Part shown: positions 1 through 10,899 of the stretch, piece by piece
Numbering within the stretch: the stretch's first letter is position 1
Layout: every line of letters starts with the position of its first letter
Program-made: the position numbers and the translations under genes
DNA from: Amyloporia xantha
Lineage: Eukaryota > Basidiomycota > Agaricomycetes > Polyporales > Adustoporiaceae
Length of the DNA stretch: 64,000 nt
Assembly: GCA_036971615.1 (NCBI GenBank)
Contig: JAYKKR010000009.1
Location: forward strand, 744,001-808,000
Reading direction: 5' to 3'
Notes under the pieces: generated by a model
Databases searched by the model: none
The model's input: only the letters and a program-made list of their open reading frames with translations
Told to the model about the DNA's origin: nothing

Positions 1-1
1 C

Positions 2-1565
2 TTCGAGATCTTGAGGAGGGAAGGGGTGCGCACTGTAAGTACAGCACACACAGATATTTGTATTCATCTCATCGAACATGTTGTCGGAAGGTGTTGGATG
101 TCGGCTGCGGGCAAGGCGAACTGATTTCTTGTCTGTGCAACCCTGCTCCTTGGCTCTCGCCTCCGCCAGCTTCAATTCTGGAATCCCTGTCCGCATTAGA
201 CAGTTCTACAGATTGGGACGGTGATCTAAGCTCGCTCGCTCAGTTTGAACCTCTCGTCGAGTCTTATCTTCACCCGACGAAGGTCATAGGCCTCGACGTC
301 TCCGCCGCCGATCTTCAGTATGCGATACAAGGTACAGCCCCAAGAATTTCGACCAGTCCCCGATGGGAGCCTCTCGAGGTCAAGATCTGGCAAGGGGGAT
401 TGGAGTCGGTCAACCCCGAATTTGTAGATGTCGAATGCATAATCTCAACAGAAGTGTACGTTTCGCCTCTTAGGCGTGCGCCTATTATGAACACACTATA
501 TATCTTTTTGCTTTTAGGATTGAACACCTACCTGAAGAAATCCTGCACGATTTCGCGCCCATCATGCTCGGAGTGTACCATCCACGTCTTCTTCTGATCA
601 CGACACCGTCGTACACGTTCAATGCCCGTTTCACAGCCCCGGATGCACCGCCGAGCGCCCGCAGCGGATACGCTGATCCCACGGGCAGAACGTCGCGCAT
701 TTTCCGCCATCATGATCATAAGTTCGAGTGGACAGTGGAGGAATTTACCGAGTGGTGCGAACGCATCGCCGAAGATTGGGGATATGACGTGGAGATAGGC
801 GGTGTCGGGAAACCTATCGAGAAAGATGAATGGGGGCGGGACGAAGAGCTCGGTTTTGCCAGTCAAGTAGCCGCTTTTCGGAGAAGGGAAGGCCAGCAAT
901 ACGCGGAGAAGCGGAAAGAGAAATCTGAGAATATATCTCACCTCGCAGACGCGGACAAGAGACAAAAGCACGAGCTTCTAGCCACCCATTACAACGTCGG
1001 ACACGAGAAGACACGTCAACCGAAGCCATTTCGGGAAATCAGCGAGCATTTACAGCTCACCATGGTACGCTGTCAAGAACGTACGATGAGAGTGGCAGAT
1101 TTGTGGTTCGAGGACCAGGTCTCTGAAATGTGCGGGGGCTGGATCGAGGTCCTGTTGAAGGCCATAGAGGGAGATCAAGACCTGCAGTTACACAGATCCA
1201 ACCCAAAAATGATGTCGGACTGGGAAGTGGGACTATTGGGAGATTCGTCCCAAAAGGTTCTGTGGCAAGAGCAGCTGCAATACCAAAATGCGGGCAATGA
1301 TCCCCTGTCTCCTGGGTGGCTTCAAGAGCCTGAATCTCAGGTCGAACATGCAGTCGTAGTTGATCTGGAGAACATGGACTCTCATTGGGATGACGGTACA
1401 GCAGAAGACGATACATCCGATAAAGACAACTTTTCCTCACATCGGTCTTCCTCCGCAGTACTATCGGAAGGGTGGGGCCCTGTGGAGGTAGAAAACGACT
1501 GGGGAACAGATGGCTGGGCGGAACCGAATGAGATTCCTGCAGTAGAAACGGAAGCAGTCTGGTGA
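2..1565 (+). CDS. HEN1: HEN1-type small-RNA 2'-O-methyltransferase (5' end missing)
   Basis: This enzyme family methylates the 2'-OH of the 3' terminal nucleotide of small RNAs, using S-adenosylmethionine. Exons read 2–34, 91–455 and 518–1565 with GT–AG introns; the frame is open at the window edge, so the start lies outside. The 481 visible residues begin just before the SAM-binding motif VLDVGCGQGE. The metal-binding signature EVIEHL spans the 455/518 junction, and the second conserved block, FRHHDHKFEW, starts near base 702. These correspond to the Glu-x-x-Glu-His and downstream His metal ligands known for plant HEN1. The C-terminal ~150 residues are acidic, tryptophan-rich and not recognised. 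No La-like or PAZ domain is visible in this part. The family assignment is firm; activity on siRNA in this fungus is inference. Confidence 0.9.
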
Positions 1566-1784
1566 TAACTTGATCAATTTGCGCTTAGGCTTTGAGCGGC
1601 ACGGCAAGTCAAGACCGCGCTGCAGAAATGCAGCTATTGTGGAGGGTAATAGGGTGAATAGCAAATTACAGGTATCATACGAAATCCTGCACACCTTAAT
1701 AGATGAGTCTCTATAAGGCCGAATATACAGTATGCACTTGCCGAAAGTAATGAATCTGCTGGATTGTCCGAGTACAACTGCCCT

Positions 1785-2099
1785 TTACTCCTCCACAAGT
1801 GTCCGTCGTGGTTCTGCCCTCGACGTGAGCGGCGACGATGGCAGGAGCAATGCAAGGGCTTACTCTCTAGGGGATATACTTGCGCAAGATATGTTACCGC
1901 CCACATGAGATAACAACAGCTCAGAGTGAGCATGAAACTCGTCCGTACGAGTCTGAACAGTGGTCAGTATATACGTCGTATACATCGGTCGATGATGCGC
2001 TCACGTTTGCTGTGGCCCTTTAGGAGTGAAGAACCAAACACATGCCATGAGGACCAAGACAAGGGCAAGCACAAAGACGGTAGGCAATACCGAGGACAT
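1785..2099 (-). CDS. VMA9: V-type ATPase subunit e (Vma9-like)
   Basis: Subunit e is a small two-helix membrane protein of the V0 sector of the vacuolar proton pump. Three exons on the minus strand (2099–2005, 1952–1864, 1813–1785) give 70 residues; the introns are 52 and 50 nt with GTGAGC and GTAAGC donors. The protein starts MSSVLPTVFVLALVLVL, continues through FFTPKGPQQT, and has a second helix, CCYLMWAVTYLAQVYPL, ending in a short basic-acidic tail. That layout and length match fungal Vma9, which has about 73 residues. The last exon is only 29 nt and was chosen because phase and sequence (KPRRTLVEE) fit the family C-terminus. It lies tail-to-tail with the HEN1 gene. Confidence 0.85.
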
Positions 2100-2377
2100 A
2101 GCTAAGGTTGCGAACCTGTTGCTGAGGAGCTGTGCCTGCAGTGACTGCGTCGACTCGAATGTGATTTGGGCTTGATTACGTAATAAATCTAAATTAGGCA
2201 GGCGAGTACGTCCGAGTATCGCAGAAGAGGCTCTTCCTCGATCCATCTCAGTCATCCAAGACGTTCCGACTTGCAGGATTTATCCATAGTATACATCTTA
2301 GCATCATTAAACTTGCTTATAATACTGGTGCTCTCATACTGAAAATATGCTTGAAGCTGGATGCCCTTCAGCCGGAT

Positions 2378-3087
2378 CTTCCGGCGAACATGTACGGGCT
2401 TGTAACACGAGATGCGAACGATCTGGTAGACATGACGGTTCTATCGTACATTTCTTCTTTACTTACAGAAGTTCCGACGACACAACCGGACGGTGTGTCA
2501 TTGTAACTCTATCGACAGTCCCAGCGTTTTACATGCAGTACTGATTTCCAATGTCCATACCAGCGTCACGTCTCTGCGAGCTGCTTTGCTATTTTGCTAC
2601 ATTTCTATTGTTCACGATGGACTACTACTTCGACCATTGATTTGAAGCCGTGAAATTGACAGACAAGAGACAAAGCCCGTACAAGCGAGGGACATGCGAA
2701 CGCTCCAGTCGGCGGTCGCAGCCCGGCAAGTCCTCAGCTGACGCTGCAAGGGCTGTCGAAATGGGACGCGGGCAAATATACGTACCTCTTGTCAGCTGTC
2801 TAAAGGTGTTCGACTTACCGGGAACGGTGATTATGGCGGATCACTCTTCAAGTTGATATGGTCTATAGGGCGAGCCTTGATGATCTTCCCCAACAGGAAC
2901 CGTGCTTTCCACGGCTCGCTTGGCCGTCGACATCCATGGATAGTTGGAAATTCTTATTGAATCGACAATGCGCGCGCACCTCCACCGAAATGCGATCGCC
3001 GTGTACTTACGACTCGGAGGAGTCGGACGGCAAATTTGAAGCCTCCGAAAGCTTTCGATTTAGATCTAGAGCCTATTCATCGAGACA
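2378..3087. repeat. Duplicated segment B, copy 1
   Basis: About 710 bp here recurs at 7030–7739 with the same length and roughly 90–95% identity judged by eye. Both copies contain short open frames of 65–85 codons, but none has recognisable domains or clear introns, so I do not call genes. The right edge is sharp: both copies end just after a shared CCTATTCAT and then diverge completely. Confidence 0.85.
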
Positions 3088-3549
3088 GGAACTGACTGGA
3101 AGAAATTAGGCTACACCGAAAGAGAATTAGCTCGGGTTTCCTCTGAGTGCAGAATGCGCGCACCGCGTCGACGTCTATAAAGCCGAACGACTGTCTTCGT
3201 CTATATTGGTCAAGCCACGGAGACTAGTCGACGTCGTGTCTTCACTTCTTCTTTCGCATCGCCCAAAGCCACACGCTCGTACGTACACTGTGTCAGTCTG
3301 TCTGACTCTGTCAGGTGCCTCAGTCACTCGGGTGCTTATCTAGACACGGGAGGCCATGCTGAAGCCACCTAATCAGGATTTGGGCAAATTCTTCAACCAC
3401 AATGCTCAGAAATTCCTTCGGTGAAGCTTTCCGGAAGACAGCAATGATAAATATGAGGGCTTCTGGCGGCCGTCTGTTGTACATGACGGAGAGGTTCTGA
3501 GGCAGTATATATCTTACTAGTAAGTATTTCCGAATATCAAATGACCTGG
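3088..3549. other. Spacer between B1 and A1
   Basis: No convincing gene. A TATAAA-like stretch lies near 3176. A 96-codon open frame on the minus strand (3320–3610) has protein-like composition but no known domain, and its start lies inside the repeated module at 3550–3622. I treat it as unproven. Confidence 0.4.
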
Positions 3550-3622
3550 CTGCGGCATCAACCGTCTGGAAAACTCTCGGTGTACCATAGGAAACATTCG
3601 AGTCGTCCACTTGTCCCCTTCA
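3550..3622 (+). repeat. ~70 bp module, copy 1 of 4
   Basis: A stretch centred on CTGGAAAACTCTCGGTGTAC, with CCATAGGAAAC just after it. Related copies are at 4767–4846, 10137–10205 and 11346–11430. The second and fourth copies lie just upstream of the F-box-like genes; this one heads no clear gene. Confidence 0.7.
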
Positions 3623-4299
3623 TAGACGGGTCACCGAGCACAAACAGATCCAGCCAAGAGTCGTGTATGAACGAAACGGAAGACACATCTTACGCGCTTT
3701 GAAATCGGGATGCTGCGCTGAAGCAGTGGCCCCGGGAGTGAAGCTCCGGAAAGCGAGATGTTGTGGCTGGACATTCTGGACCTGTGCCAGATAATGTGAG
3801 ATCCTGTACTTTGACATGCGGCATATCGTTCCTGCCTATCGTCGTATCAGGGAGTACGATAACCTTGTAGCGCTTCTCAGCGCTCGGCGGCTATGAGATG
3901 CGAGACTGCCTAGATCCGTGCAATTTCTTGAAGCCGCTCAGTCAGAGCTGTGCGTGCCATCGACATGCATGCTACACCAATTTTGGGCCTTCTTAGAGGT
4001 ATACCTATTACACTAGGACGCTCATTCGACATCCAGCACTGCCATTCGACGCTGAACATCGTTCAGCGATTACCCATGACGGATGCGCGCCTTCACAGGT
4101 AACGCGCCGAGTCAATACAGTCAGTAAGCACAGCTCGCGGAATGTGCCACGATGGGCGCGCAGGCGAAGTCTTGCTGGATCTTTCCGTCCACCACAATAG
4201 CACTTCAGCAGCAAAGGGACGGGACGAAAGAGAGATGGCGCGATGTTGTTGAACCGCATTAGATATAATCATGAACTCTGCTGGTGCGCGAATTCTGCC

Positions 4300-4627
4300 T
4301 GTGGACGAGAGGCCTGCCAGTGCTTCTAGATGCCTCGTGTGGAACCTGTTGACTCTTGAGGAGACGCGGAGGTCCATATACTAGTAAGTGATAGTGGTTC
4401 GGAAGCTTGAGGATATGCTGTGCGTACCTTTGGTGTACAAGTCGAAGGGTGCTTGTCTTCTTGTCTGTGGCTGTACCATTCATTTCAATCTGTTCGGAAC
4501 GTGCTGTTGATTCGCCCGAAGTGAGTCGATACTCACCATTTTGTGTGAACAATGAGGAACGCATCGATGCCTTTGCCAGTCGGGGAACTTGTTGACGGGG
4601 CGCTGGGAAGACTAAGCGAGTTTTCAA
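4300..4627 (-). pseudogene. Remnant of a spliced minus-strand gene in segment A, copy 1
   Basis: Two well-formed introns of 47 nt each are visible on the minus strand: 4536–4490 (donor GTGAGTATCG) and 4427–4381 (donor GTACGC, acceptor CTTACTAG). Between them lies an exon, 4489–4428, that includes MNGTATDKKTSTLRLVHQR. Joining the exons gives only a short open frame ending soon after the second intron, and no start could be fixed. The same introns exist in copy 2. The function is not recognised. A decayed gene or a non-coding spliced transcript would both fit. Confidence 0.35.
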
Positions 4628-4766
4628 TAGGCAGGGGCGAGAACAAGAACTGCTGAACCACGCCGTCCACGCGTATATGGGGGAACTGAAATGAACGCTA
4701 TGTTCTCGGAGACACCATCATGAGGCTGTGGTCCATGACAGATACGCTATATACATCCACCGGGGT

Positions 4767-4846
4767 ATATAGGGCGGCTGTCTCACCGGCTGGAAACTCT
4801 CACTGTCCCATAGGAAACGTCGGGACTGTTCACTTGCCCTCTTGAT
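4767..4846 (+). promoter_or_regulatory. Probable promoter module of F-box gene copy 1
   Basis: Contains a TATA-like element (GGTATATAGGGC) followed by the CTGGAAA…CCATAGGAAAC module, about 50–130 bp upstream of the proposed start at 4899. The same arrangement precedes the copy 2 gene (11346–11430). The promoter role is inferred from position and the TATA-like motif. Confidence 0.45.
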
Positions 4847-4898
4847 ATCTCCAGTCGCCGTCTCCTCTGACTACTGCATCAAGCCCCGTCCTGCACCT

Positions 4899-6743
4899 AT
4901 GGATTTCAGCGAGCCTGAGGGCTCTAGTCGAGATCCGATTGAGAGCGGTCTGTGCGACAGCACGATAATCGGCAACCTGATAGCCTCGCACGGACACGAG
5001 CAGGACACAGGCTCACCTGTCATGGCTATTCGGTTTGACACCCATACGATCGAGAGACCCGCGATGCAGGGCCTCACTGATGAGTCCACGGATCTGAGTC
5101 TCAGGCAGCAACAACAGGAGGAGGACGGCGACGAGGGCTTTGGAAATGACTCGGACGATGAGGATGAGGATAACGAGTATTATTCCGCCGACGACTGTTC
5201 CGACTCAGGCTGGGCAAGGTATGAGAGCGCAAGGAAGGAAAGCACAAGGAAGGAAAGGGAGGCAACGGAGGCGAGGGTAACGGAGGTAACGGAGGCGAGG
5301 GAGGCATGGAAGGCAAGAGAGGATATGGAGGCAAGAGAGGCTAGGGAGGCAAGTGGATTTACCGAGAGCCCATTGAATGCAGTTCATCAGTGTGCAATAC
5401 CTTCTACAGTCCACTCCTCGATATCTTCCACCCGAACTTTGGGACCACATCGTGTCCTACTTGCGATATGACTTGGATGCACTGCTGGCGTACCGTAAGG
5501 CATACTCTGGACACGTGTGGTACGAGAGAGCTAGCAAGTACGTGCCGTCAGAGTACGGAGAAAGTCACATTATGTTTTCGGAACAGAAGGAGGTGGCGCG
5601 GATAGGGATAATGAAAAGTAGCTGGAGAGGACCAAGGATCGTGGTTATCGAGGGCAGGCGCATCGCACACCTGGGCACATTCGCAGCGATGCTGGGCGGA
5701 AAGTGGACAGAGATGGAGTGGCTTGTCATCTCGAAAGCAGAGTGGCGAGTGGGAGACATCCCGGCGGACATCTTCGACAATCTGGCAACGTTCACCGGGA
5801 TCACAAAGCTCAGTCTCGATGACGTCACGTTCCCTTCGATTGCCACATTCGGTCGGCTGGTCTGCGCCCTCCCCGCCCTGAAAAGGCTCAGATGCAGCAG
5901 GATGCGCTTCGAGACGCATCATTTCAATCACGCTGTATTTTCGCGATGTGCTGATGCGACGAAGCTCTCGGAAGTCTCCTTCTACAGACTGGACAGACCT
6001 TCGATCGACGACATCACACACTTTCTCGTGTCTACCGACATCTCTGCAAGGCTGACTTGCTTGTCCCTGAGCAACATAAACTACACTTTCAATAGCCGTC
6101 CTTTATACCGCGGAGACTTTCTGTCCGGAAATATCCAACGCCTCATGCAGTCAGCCGGTGCTTCACTCCGAGAGCTGACCCTGGACCTGGTGTCCGGCGG
6201 TAAGCCACACTACTCCTTGCTCAATCCTCGCAGCTGTCTGATTCATATTCCCAGAGTTTCCGATCAATATTTCCCATAATGCACAGCTCACAGCATTGGA
6301 GCTCATCATACATATCGACAATGCGGATTTCAACGCTGGCTGGGTAGCACGGCTTCTCTCTCAGCTCACCTCCAAAGTTATCCAAGAGATCACCATAGAA
6401 CTCAATATGCGTTCCATGACAATCAACATACCTGAGGAGCTTACTGCAATCCTGATGAGGCTGTCCCTTGGCTGTTTGTCTCAGCTGGAACACATCTTGA
6501 CCCGCCCCATATTTGACAAGCTCACATATGCTACGCTTGATGTCATTTGTGGCCAAGTTGCTTGGCGTGAGGATGGCGAAGCCAAGGCTCTCTGGGCAAC
6601 ACTGGTGCAGTATCAGATGCCTACATTACACAAGCGAGGTATCCTGAGGTGCGTTTGTCTTCTGCTGTAGCCGTGTTGATTCACTGATGTTTGACCTACC
6701 CTTGAATCTCACGCCGTACAGGCCCAGTTTGCAATTATACTGA
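4899..6743 (+). CDS. F-box/LRR-like protein, duplicate copy 1
   Basis: Exons 4899–5348, 5410–6235, 6294–6648 and 6722–6743 give 550 residues. Residues 1–150 are acidic and then rich in alternating Arg/Glu, probably a coiled coil. An F-box-like motif starts at residue 156 (LPPELWDHIVSYL). The rest has the hydrophobic spacing of leucine-rich repeats typical of fungal F-box proteins, which act as substrate adaptors of SCF ubiquitin ligases. The first intron needs a GC donor (GCAAGT, 61 nt); without it the F-box frame can start at ATG 5377. Introns 2 (58 nt) and 3 (73 nt) are supported by identical signals in copy 2. SCF membership is inference; the target is unknown. Confidence 0.6.
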
Positions 6744-7029
6744 CCACCATACTGCAAATGATGACAACAGACTGTATCAATTCTCTTCCACATTCCGCTC
6801 TCACTCTCCGCGCTTCCTCGACTATTCTATCTTGTGCATGCCATGTCGAGTCCCACTGAACTATCGGCGACCAGATACGCGCCGCAGCATCCAGTCGAGC
6901 ACTTCGTCCGTGTGGATCGTCAACGCAGGGTCCGCCGGCGCACGAGGCCGGGAGCGGGCCTTCCTCTCAACATGTCGCGACCTGTGGCCCGTGGCACAAG
7001 ATACGTTCAAACGCAACGGGGTGTGATGA

Positions 7030-7739
7030 CATCATCTTCCGGCGGATATATACGGACTTGTGACACGGGATGCGAACGATCCGGTAATCATGACGGTTCT
7101 ATCGTACATTTCTTCTTTACTTACGGAAGTTCCGACGACACGACCGGACGGTGTATCATTGTAACTCTATCGATGGCCCCGGTGTTTTACATACGGTGAT
7201 GGTTTCCAATGTCCATACCAGCGTCACGTCGCTCTGCGCGCTACTTTGCTATTTCGTATACATTTCTATTGTTTACAGCGGACTACTACTTCGATCATTG
7301 ATCTGACGCCGTGAAATTGACAGACAAGAAACGAAGCTTGTACAAGCGAGGGACACGCGAACGCTCCAGTCGGCGGCCGCAGCCCGGCAAGTCCTCAGCT
7401 GACGCTGCAAGGGCTGTCGAACTCGGACGCGGGCAAATATACGTACCTCTTGTCAGTTGTCTAAAGGTGTTCGACTTCCCGGGAACGGTGATGATGGCGG
7501 ATCACTCTTCAAGTTGATATGGTCTATAGGGCGAGCCTTCATCTTCCGCAACATGAATCGTGCTTTCCACGACTCGCCTGGCCGCCGACGTCCATGGGTA
7601 GTGGGAAAACCTCATTGAATCGACAATGCGCGCGTACCTCCACCGAAATGCGATCGCCATGTACTTACGACTCGGAGGAGTCGGACGGCAAAGTTGAAGC
7701 CTCCGAAAGCTTTCGATTTAGATCTGGAGCCTATTCATA
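7030..7739. repeat. Duplicated segment B, copy 2
   Basis: Second copy of the 710-bp segment at 2378–3087. It begins 37 bp after segment A1 ends and stops abruptly at a fragment of an ABC transporter gene, so its right edge is a recombination or insertion junction. Confidence 0.85.
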
Positions 7740-8224
7740 GCCATCTATCTTTGTATTAGCTACAGATTGACACATCAAGTAACACAAATACCTCTGATTT
7801 GTTACTGTTAAGAAAGCAGCGCGATCTTCGAGATCAACGTAGTATTCGTTATCGTTGAGGAAACGCTGCGTCTCCCCATAGCTGCAAATTGTTGGCAGGC
7901 CTGACAGCGACTCGGCGAAGTGCGCATACAAGATAGACCGAAGCATGGAATCTGCGCGAGTTACCTCAGTACATAATTACCATTTGAAGATTATTAAAAG
8001 ACACCGCTTACCAATGCGCTTCAGCTCTCTAGCGATTGCACGATAGAAAGTAGCGAAGTAATTGTAGCCAAAGGAAATTGCAACGACAGCAATTACTGTT
8101 CGTGTTGAATCGCAACGAGAACGGTAATACTAATACTCGAAACTCACTGAAGTAGTGTTTCATCCACAGTAATGATCGTCACACTGCCAATGACACTGGC
8201 AACGGTGAGGACAACCATGTTGCA
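7740..8224 (-). pseudogene. Fragment of an MRP-type (ABCC) ABC transporter
   Basis: On the minus strand, three exon-like blocks match part of the second membrane domain of multidrug-resistance-type ABC transporters. The clearest is 7951–7792, with SLSGLPTICSYGE and LEDRAAFLTVTNQR. The exon before it, 8095–8012, has FATFYRAIARELKRI, and a further block lies upstream (8220–8148). Intact relatives read SGLxTIRAYGE and LTVTNQRWL, so the conserved Arg is Cys here. The first junction does not keep frame. Everything downstream, including both nucleotide-binding domains, is missing where segment B2 starts. This is a non-functional piece. Confidence 0.75.
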
Positions 8225-8675
8225 TCAGTGATGTATTCAGAGACTATTTATGGATAGAGCTCACAGAGTCTCATCGAAACTGCGATACACTCCTCAGTCG
8301 TGTCATTTCAATAACTAGCATATGGAACACATACGAGGTAGATAAGCCGTCAGCTTCAGAACTTCGACTTGTCAATAGATCAAATTTATTTACTTTCGAC
8401 GTCTTTTCCGAAAATGCTGAGAATACGACCTGTCGGCTGGCATTGTGATCAACAGAATTCGACGGGAACGATTTTGAGCCCAACTTACTTTTGTGTCAAA
8501 GTAAGACATTGGCGCATAAAAGATATTTCGTATGGAGAAATGGTGCAGATTATGTGAAACGCAGAAACTTATTACGTCCATCGTCGCGCCTCTACCTGTC
8601 CTTGATGTTAAATTTATAGGAAGTCGCCGCGAAAAGGCACGTACACAGCAAATGTGAAGAACGCCTGTCCGATAC
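8225..8675. other. Intergenic, no gene seen
   Basis: About 450 bp between the ABC fragment and the membrane-protein gene. No domain-like frame or RNA was found. It probably holds the 3' untranslated region of the minus-strand gene to its right. Confidence 0.5.
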
Positions 8676-9836
8676 CTAAACAAGCATACATGCTCTGATA
8701 GACAGAACTTGGCCGATCCCACCGGCTGACACAAGCCGGTATACGGATACCTCCTGGACATCCGCAAACGGATTAGATACGCGGGACTGCCTGACGGTGT
8801 CGCTGACGCTGCGGGTGCGGCCGGACCGGCTGTTGCTGCGGCTGCGAGGTCGGTGTGTGGGCTTGGGCTGGAGCTCCTGTGCGTTGAAGAACGGGCTGGC
8901 AACGCTGCGGCGTTGCTCGGTAACGTCCGCGAAGGGGTTCTGCACCTCCTTCGGGCCGGAGACATCCTCCTCCTCCATGGTGAGCACCTCCGCGGACTCC
9001 CACTTGTGCTCGGGCAGGGACGTGGCCGCGGGCGTCGTCTTCGCCATGACCATCGTCGGGGACATCGTGCCAGAGTCCATGCGGACGGAGCGCATAGACA
9101 GGAAAGAGTCATCGTGCACAGTCGAGCCGTCCCATGAGACCCCACTATCTGATCGTTGAGCAGCGGCACCAGCAAACGGTCGCGTCGGCTTCTCGAGCGC
9201 GAGCTCCTGCGCGAGATTTGGGTGGTACTTGGAGAATTCGAACGGCGGCAGGCCGAACCCGTGGTCGTCGTCCGAGAACTTCGTGCGGAAGGTGCGGATG
9301 CTCGGAGACGACTTTTTGAACAGTGACCGGTTCTTCTCTTCCATCTCCCGCGAGCTGTCCTTTGACGGTGAGGTCGGCACAGCGTCTTCACCCTCGCCTA
9401 GCTTCTTCCAGTTCTCGCCCCGCGCTCCTCTGTTGTCCCGCGCCGCGGCGCCGACGCTGCGTTTCAAGTACAGGTAGAGCAGGAGGATGACTAGAATAAG
9501 GCCGGCGAATGCACCAATGCATGCACCGATGACCGTCCCGAGGGGCACAGTAGAGGTGGAGACATCAGCAGCAGGAGAAGCAGATGGTGACGCTGATGCT
9601 GAAGAGGACGCTAGGGAGATCGCCGAGGAAGTGATTGTGGTCACTGCGCTAAGGGCTATAGAGTAGGTAAGCGGAGTAGCGGCAGCACCGGGGACGGAAC
9701 GGGTGTTTGTGACAAGGTCGGTGCTTTCCAACGACACGTCGGGAGCCATCGTGGAAGCGGCCCCAATGCCGGAGATACTTGTGGTTGGAGAATCATCAGG
9801 AGAGCGCTTTCTCAGGTGCTTGTACGAGATTCGCAT
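8676..9836 (-). CDS. Single-pass membrane protein with Ser/Thr-rich N-terminal region
   Basis: One open frame of 386 residues. The first ~95 residues are rich in Ser, Thr and Ala, as in O-glycosylated wall-associated regions. A single strong membrane helix follows (VIGACIGAFAGLILVILLLY, near residues 103–122), then a basic stop-transfer segment and a long charged cytoplasmic tail. The tail has two NPFADV motifs near its end; NPF motifs bind EH domains in endocytosis. The architecture resembles fungal wall-stress sensors of the Mid2/Wsc kind, but I see no WSC domain and no clear signal peptide. The last ~20 residues may be read-through into an intron (donor GTATCC after the final NPFADVQE). 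Family and role are unproven. Confidence 0.65.
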   Translation of the reverse strand: MRISYKHLRKRSPDDSPTTSISGIGAASTMAPDVSLESTDLVTNTRSVPGAAATPLTYSIALSAVTTITSSAISLASSSASASPSASPAADVSTSTVPLGTVIGACIGAFAGLILVILLLYLYLKRSVGAAARDNRGARGENWKKLGEGEDAVPTSPSKDSSREMEEKNRSLFKKSSPSIRTFRTKFSDDDHGFGLPPFEFSKYHPNLAQELALEKPTRPFAGAAAQRSDSGVSWDGSTVHDDSFLSMRSVRMDSGTMSPTMVMAKTTPAATSLPEHKWESAEVLTMEEEDVSGPKEVQNPFADVTEQRRSVASPFFNAQELQPKPTHRPRSRSNSRSGRTRSVSDTVRQSRVSNPFADVQEVSVYRLVSAGGIGQVLSIRACMLV

Positions 9837-10136
9837 GTTGAACGAAGGACAGAACGGTTGGATGTAAGGAGCGACGTGTTAGGAACAGAACACCCTGCTT
9901 GACGCAGGGACAAGGTGATGCAGATGGAAGAGGACGGTGCTGGGTGAAGGAGAGTTGAACGAGAGGATCGAGATGACCAAGTGTGACTCACCTTTCGAGA
10001 ACGAAGGGAAAGACAGGTCGCCCGGACTTGCTTCTGCGCGCCGCCCCGTCTTAGTCGTCGTGAGTGGTGAGGAGGAAGATGGGCTTGGGGACGACCGACC
10101 ATGACAGACATTGTATATATCGACGGGTTACGTGGG
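9837..10136. other. Upstream region of the membrane-protein gene
   Basis: Holds a likely 5' leader for the minus-strand gene, perhaps with an intron (donor GTGAGTCACA near 9990 on the minus strand). Segment A2 begins at about 10137, leaving only some 300 bp of native upstream DNA. Confidence 0.4.
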
Positions 10137-10205
10137 GCTGCGGCCTCAACCGCCTGGAAAACCCTCGGCGTACCATAGGAAACAGTCGAGTCGTCTACTT
10201 GTCCT
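10137..10205 (+). repeat. ~70 bp module, copy 3 of 4
   Basis: Counterpart of the module at 3550–3622, sharing CCGCCTGGAAAACCCTC and CCATAGGAAAC. No clear gene follows directly. Confidence 0.7.
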
Positions 10206-10899
10206 CTTCATAGACGGACCGCGGAGTACAAACAAATCCAGCCAAGAGTCGTATGTGAATAACGCGGAAGACGCATTTTACGCGCTTTGAAATTAGGACG
10301 CTTCGCCGAAGCAGTGGTCCCGGGAGCGAAGCTCCGGAAAGCGAGATGTTGTGGCTGGACATCCTGGACCTGTGCCAGATAATGCGAGACCCTGTACTTT
10401 AACATGAGGCATACCGTTCCTACCTATCGTCGTATCAGGGGTACGAGAACCTTGTAGCGCCTCTCAGCGCTCGGTGGCTATGAGATGCCAGACTGGCTAG
10501 ATCCGTTCGACTTCTTGAAGCCGCTCAGTCAGAGCTGTGCGTGCCATCGACACGCATGCTGCGAAGCAATTTGGGGCCTTCTTAGAGGGATGCCTCTCAT
10601 ACTAGGACGCTCATTCGACGTCCAGTACTGCCATTCGATGCTGAACATCGGTCCGCGATTACCCATGACGGATGCGCGGCTTCACAGCTAATGCACCGAG
10701 AGTCAACACAGTCAGTAGGCGCAGCTCGCAGAATGTGCCACGATGGGCGCGCAGTCGAAGTCTTGCTGGATCTTTCCGTCCACCACAATAGCACTTCAGC
10801 AGCAAAAGGACGGGACGAAAGAGAGATGGCGCGATGTTGTTGAACCGCATTAGATATGATCATGAACTCTGCTGGTGCGCGAATTCTGCCTGTGGACGA

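Larger units (their letters stand above)
3550..6992. repeat. Duplicated segment A, copy 1 (carries F-box-like gene)
   Basis: About 3.44 kb here matches 10137–13546 over its whole length with small indels. It contains two copies of a ~70 bp module, a minus-strand spliced gene remnant and a plus-strand F-box-like gene. Its right end, just after CGACCTGTGGCCCGT, is shared with copy 2. B2 begins only 37 bp further on, so A and B may have moved as one unit. Confidence 0.85.

Noticed and set aside
2347..3109. Short open frames of 65–83 codons in segment B
   Set aside because: They recur in B2 only because the DNA is duplicated. They show no domain or splice signals, and the frames differ between copies at the ends.
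8390..9391. A 333-codon minus-strand open frame overlapping the membrane-protein gene
   Set aside because: It is an alternative frame of the same strand with Arg/Ser-rich nonsense composition. The overlapping frame has a clear membrane helix and repeated NPFADV motifs, so this one is a shadow.
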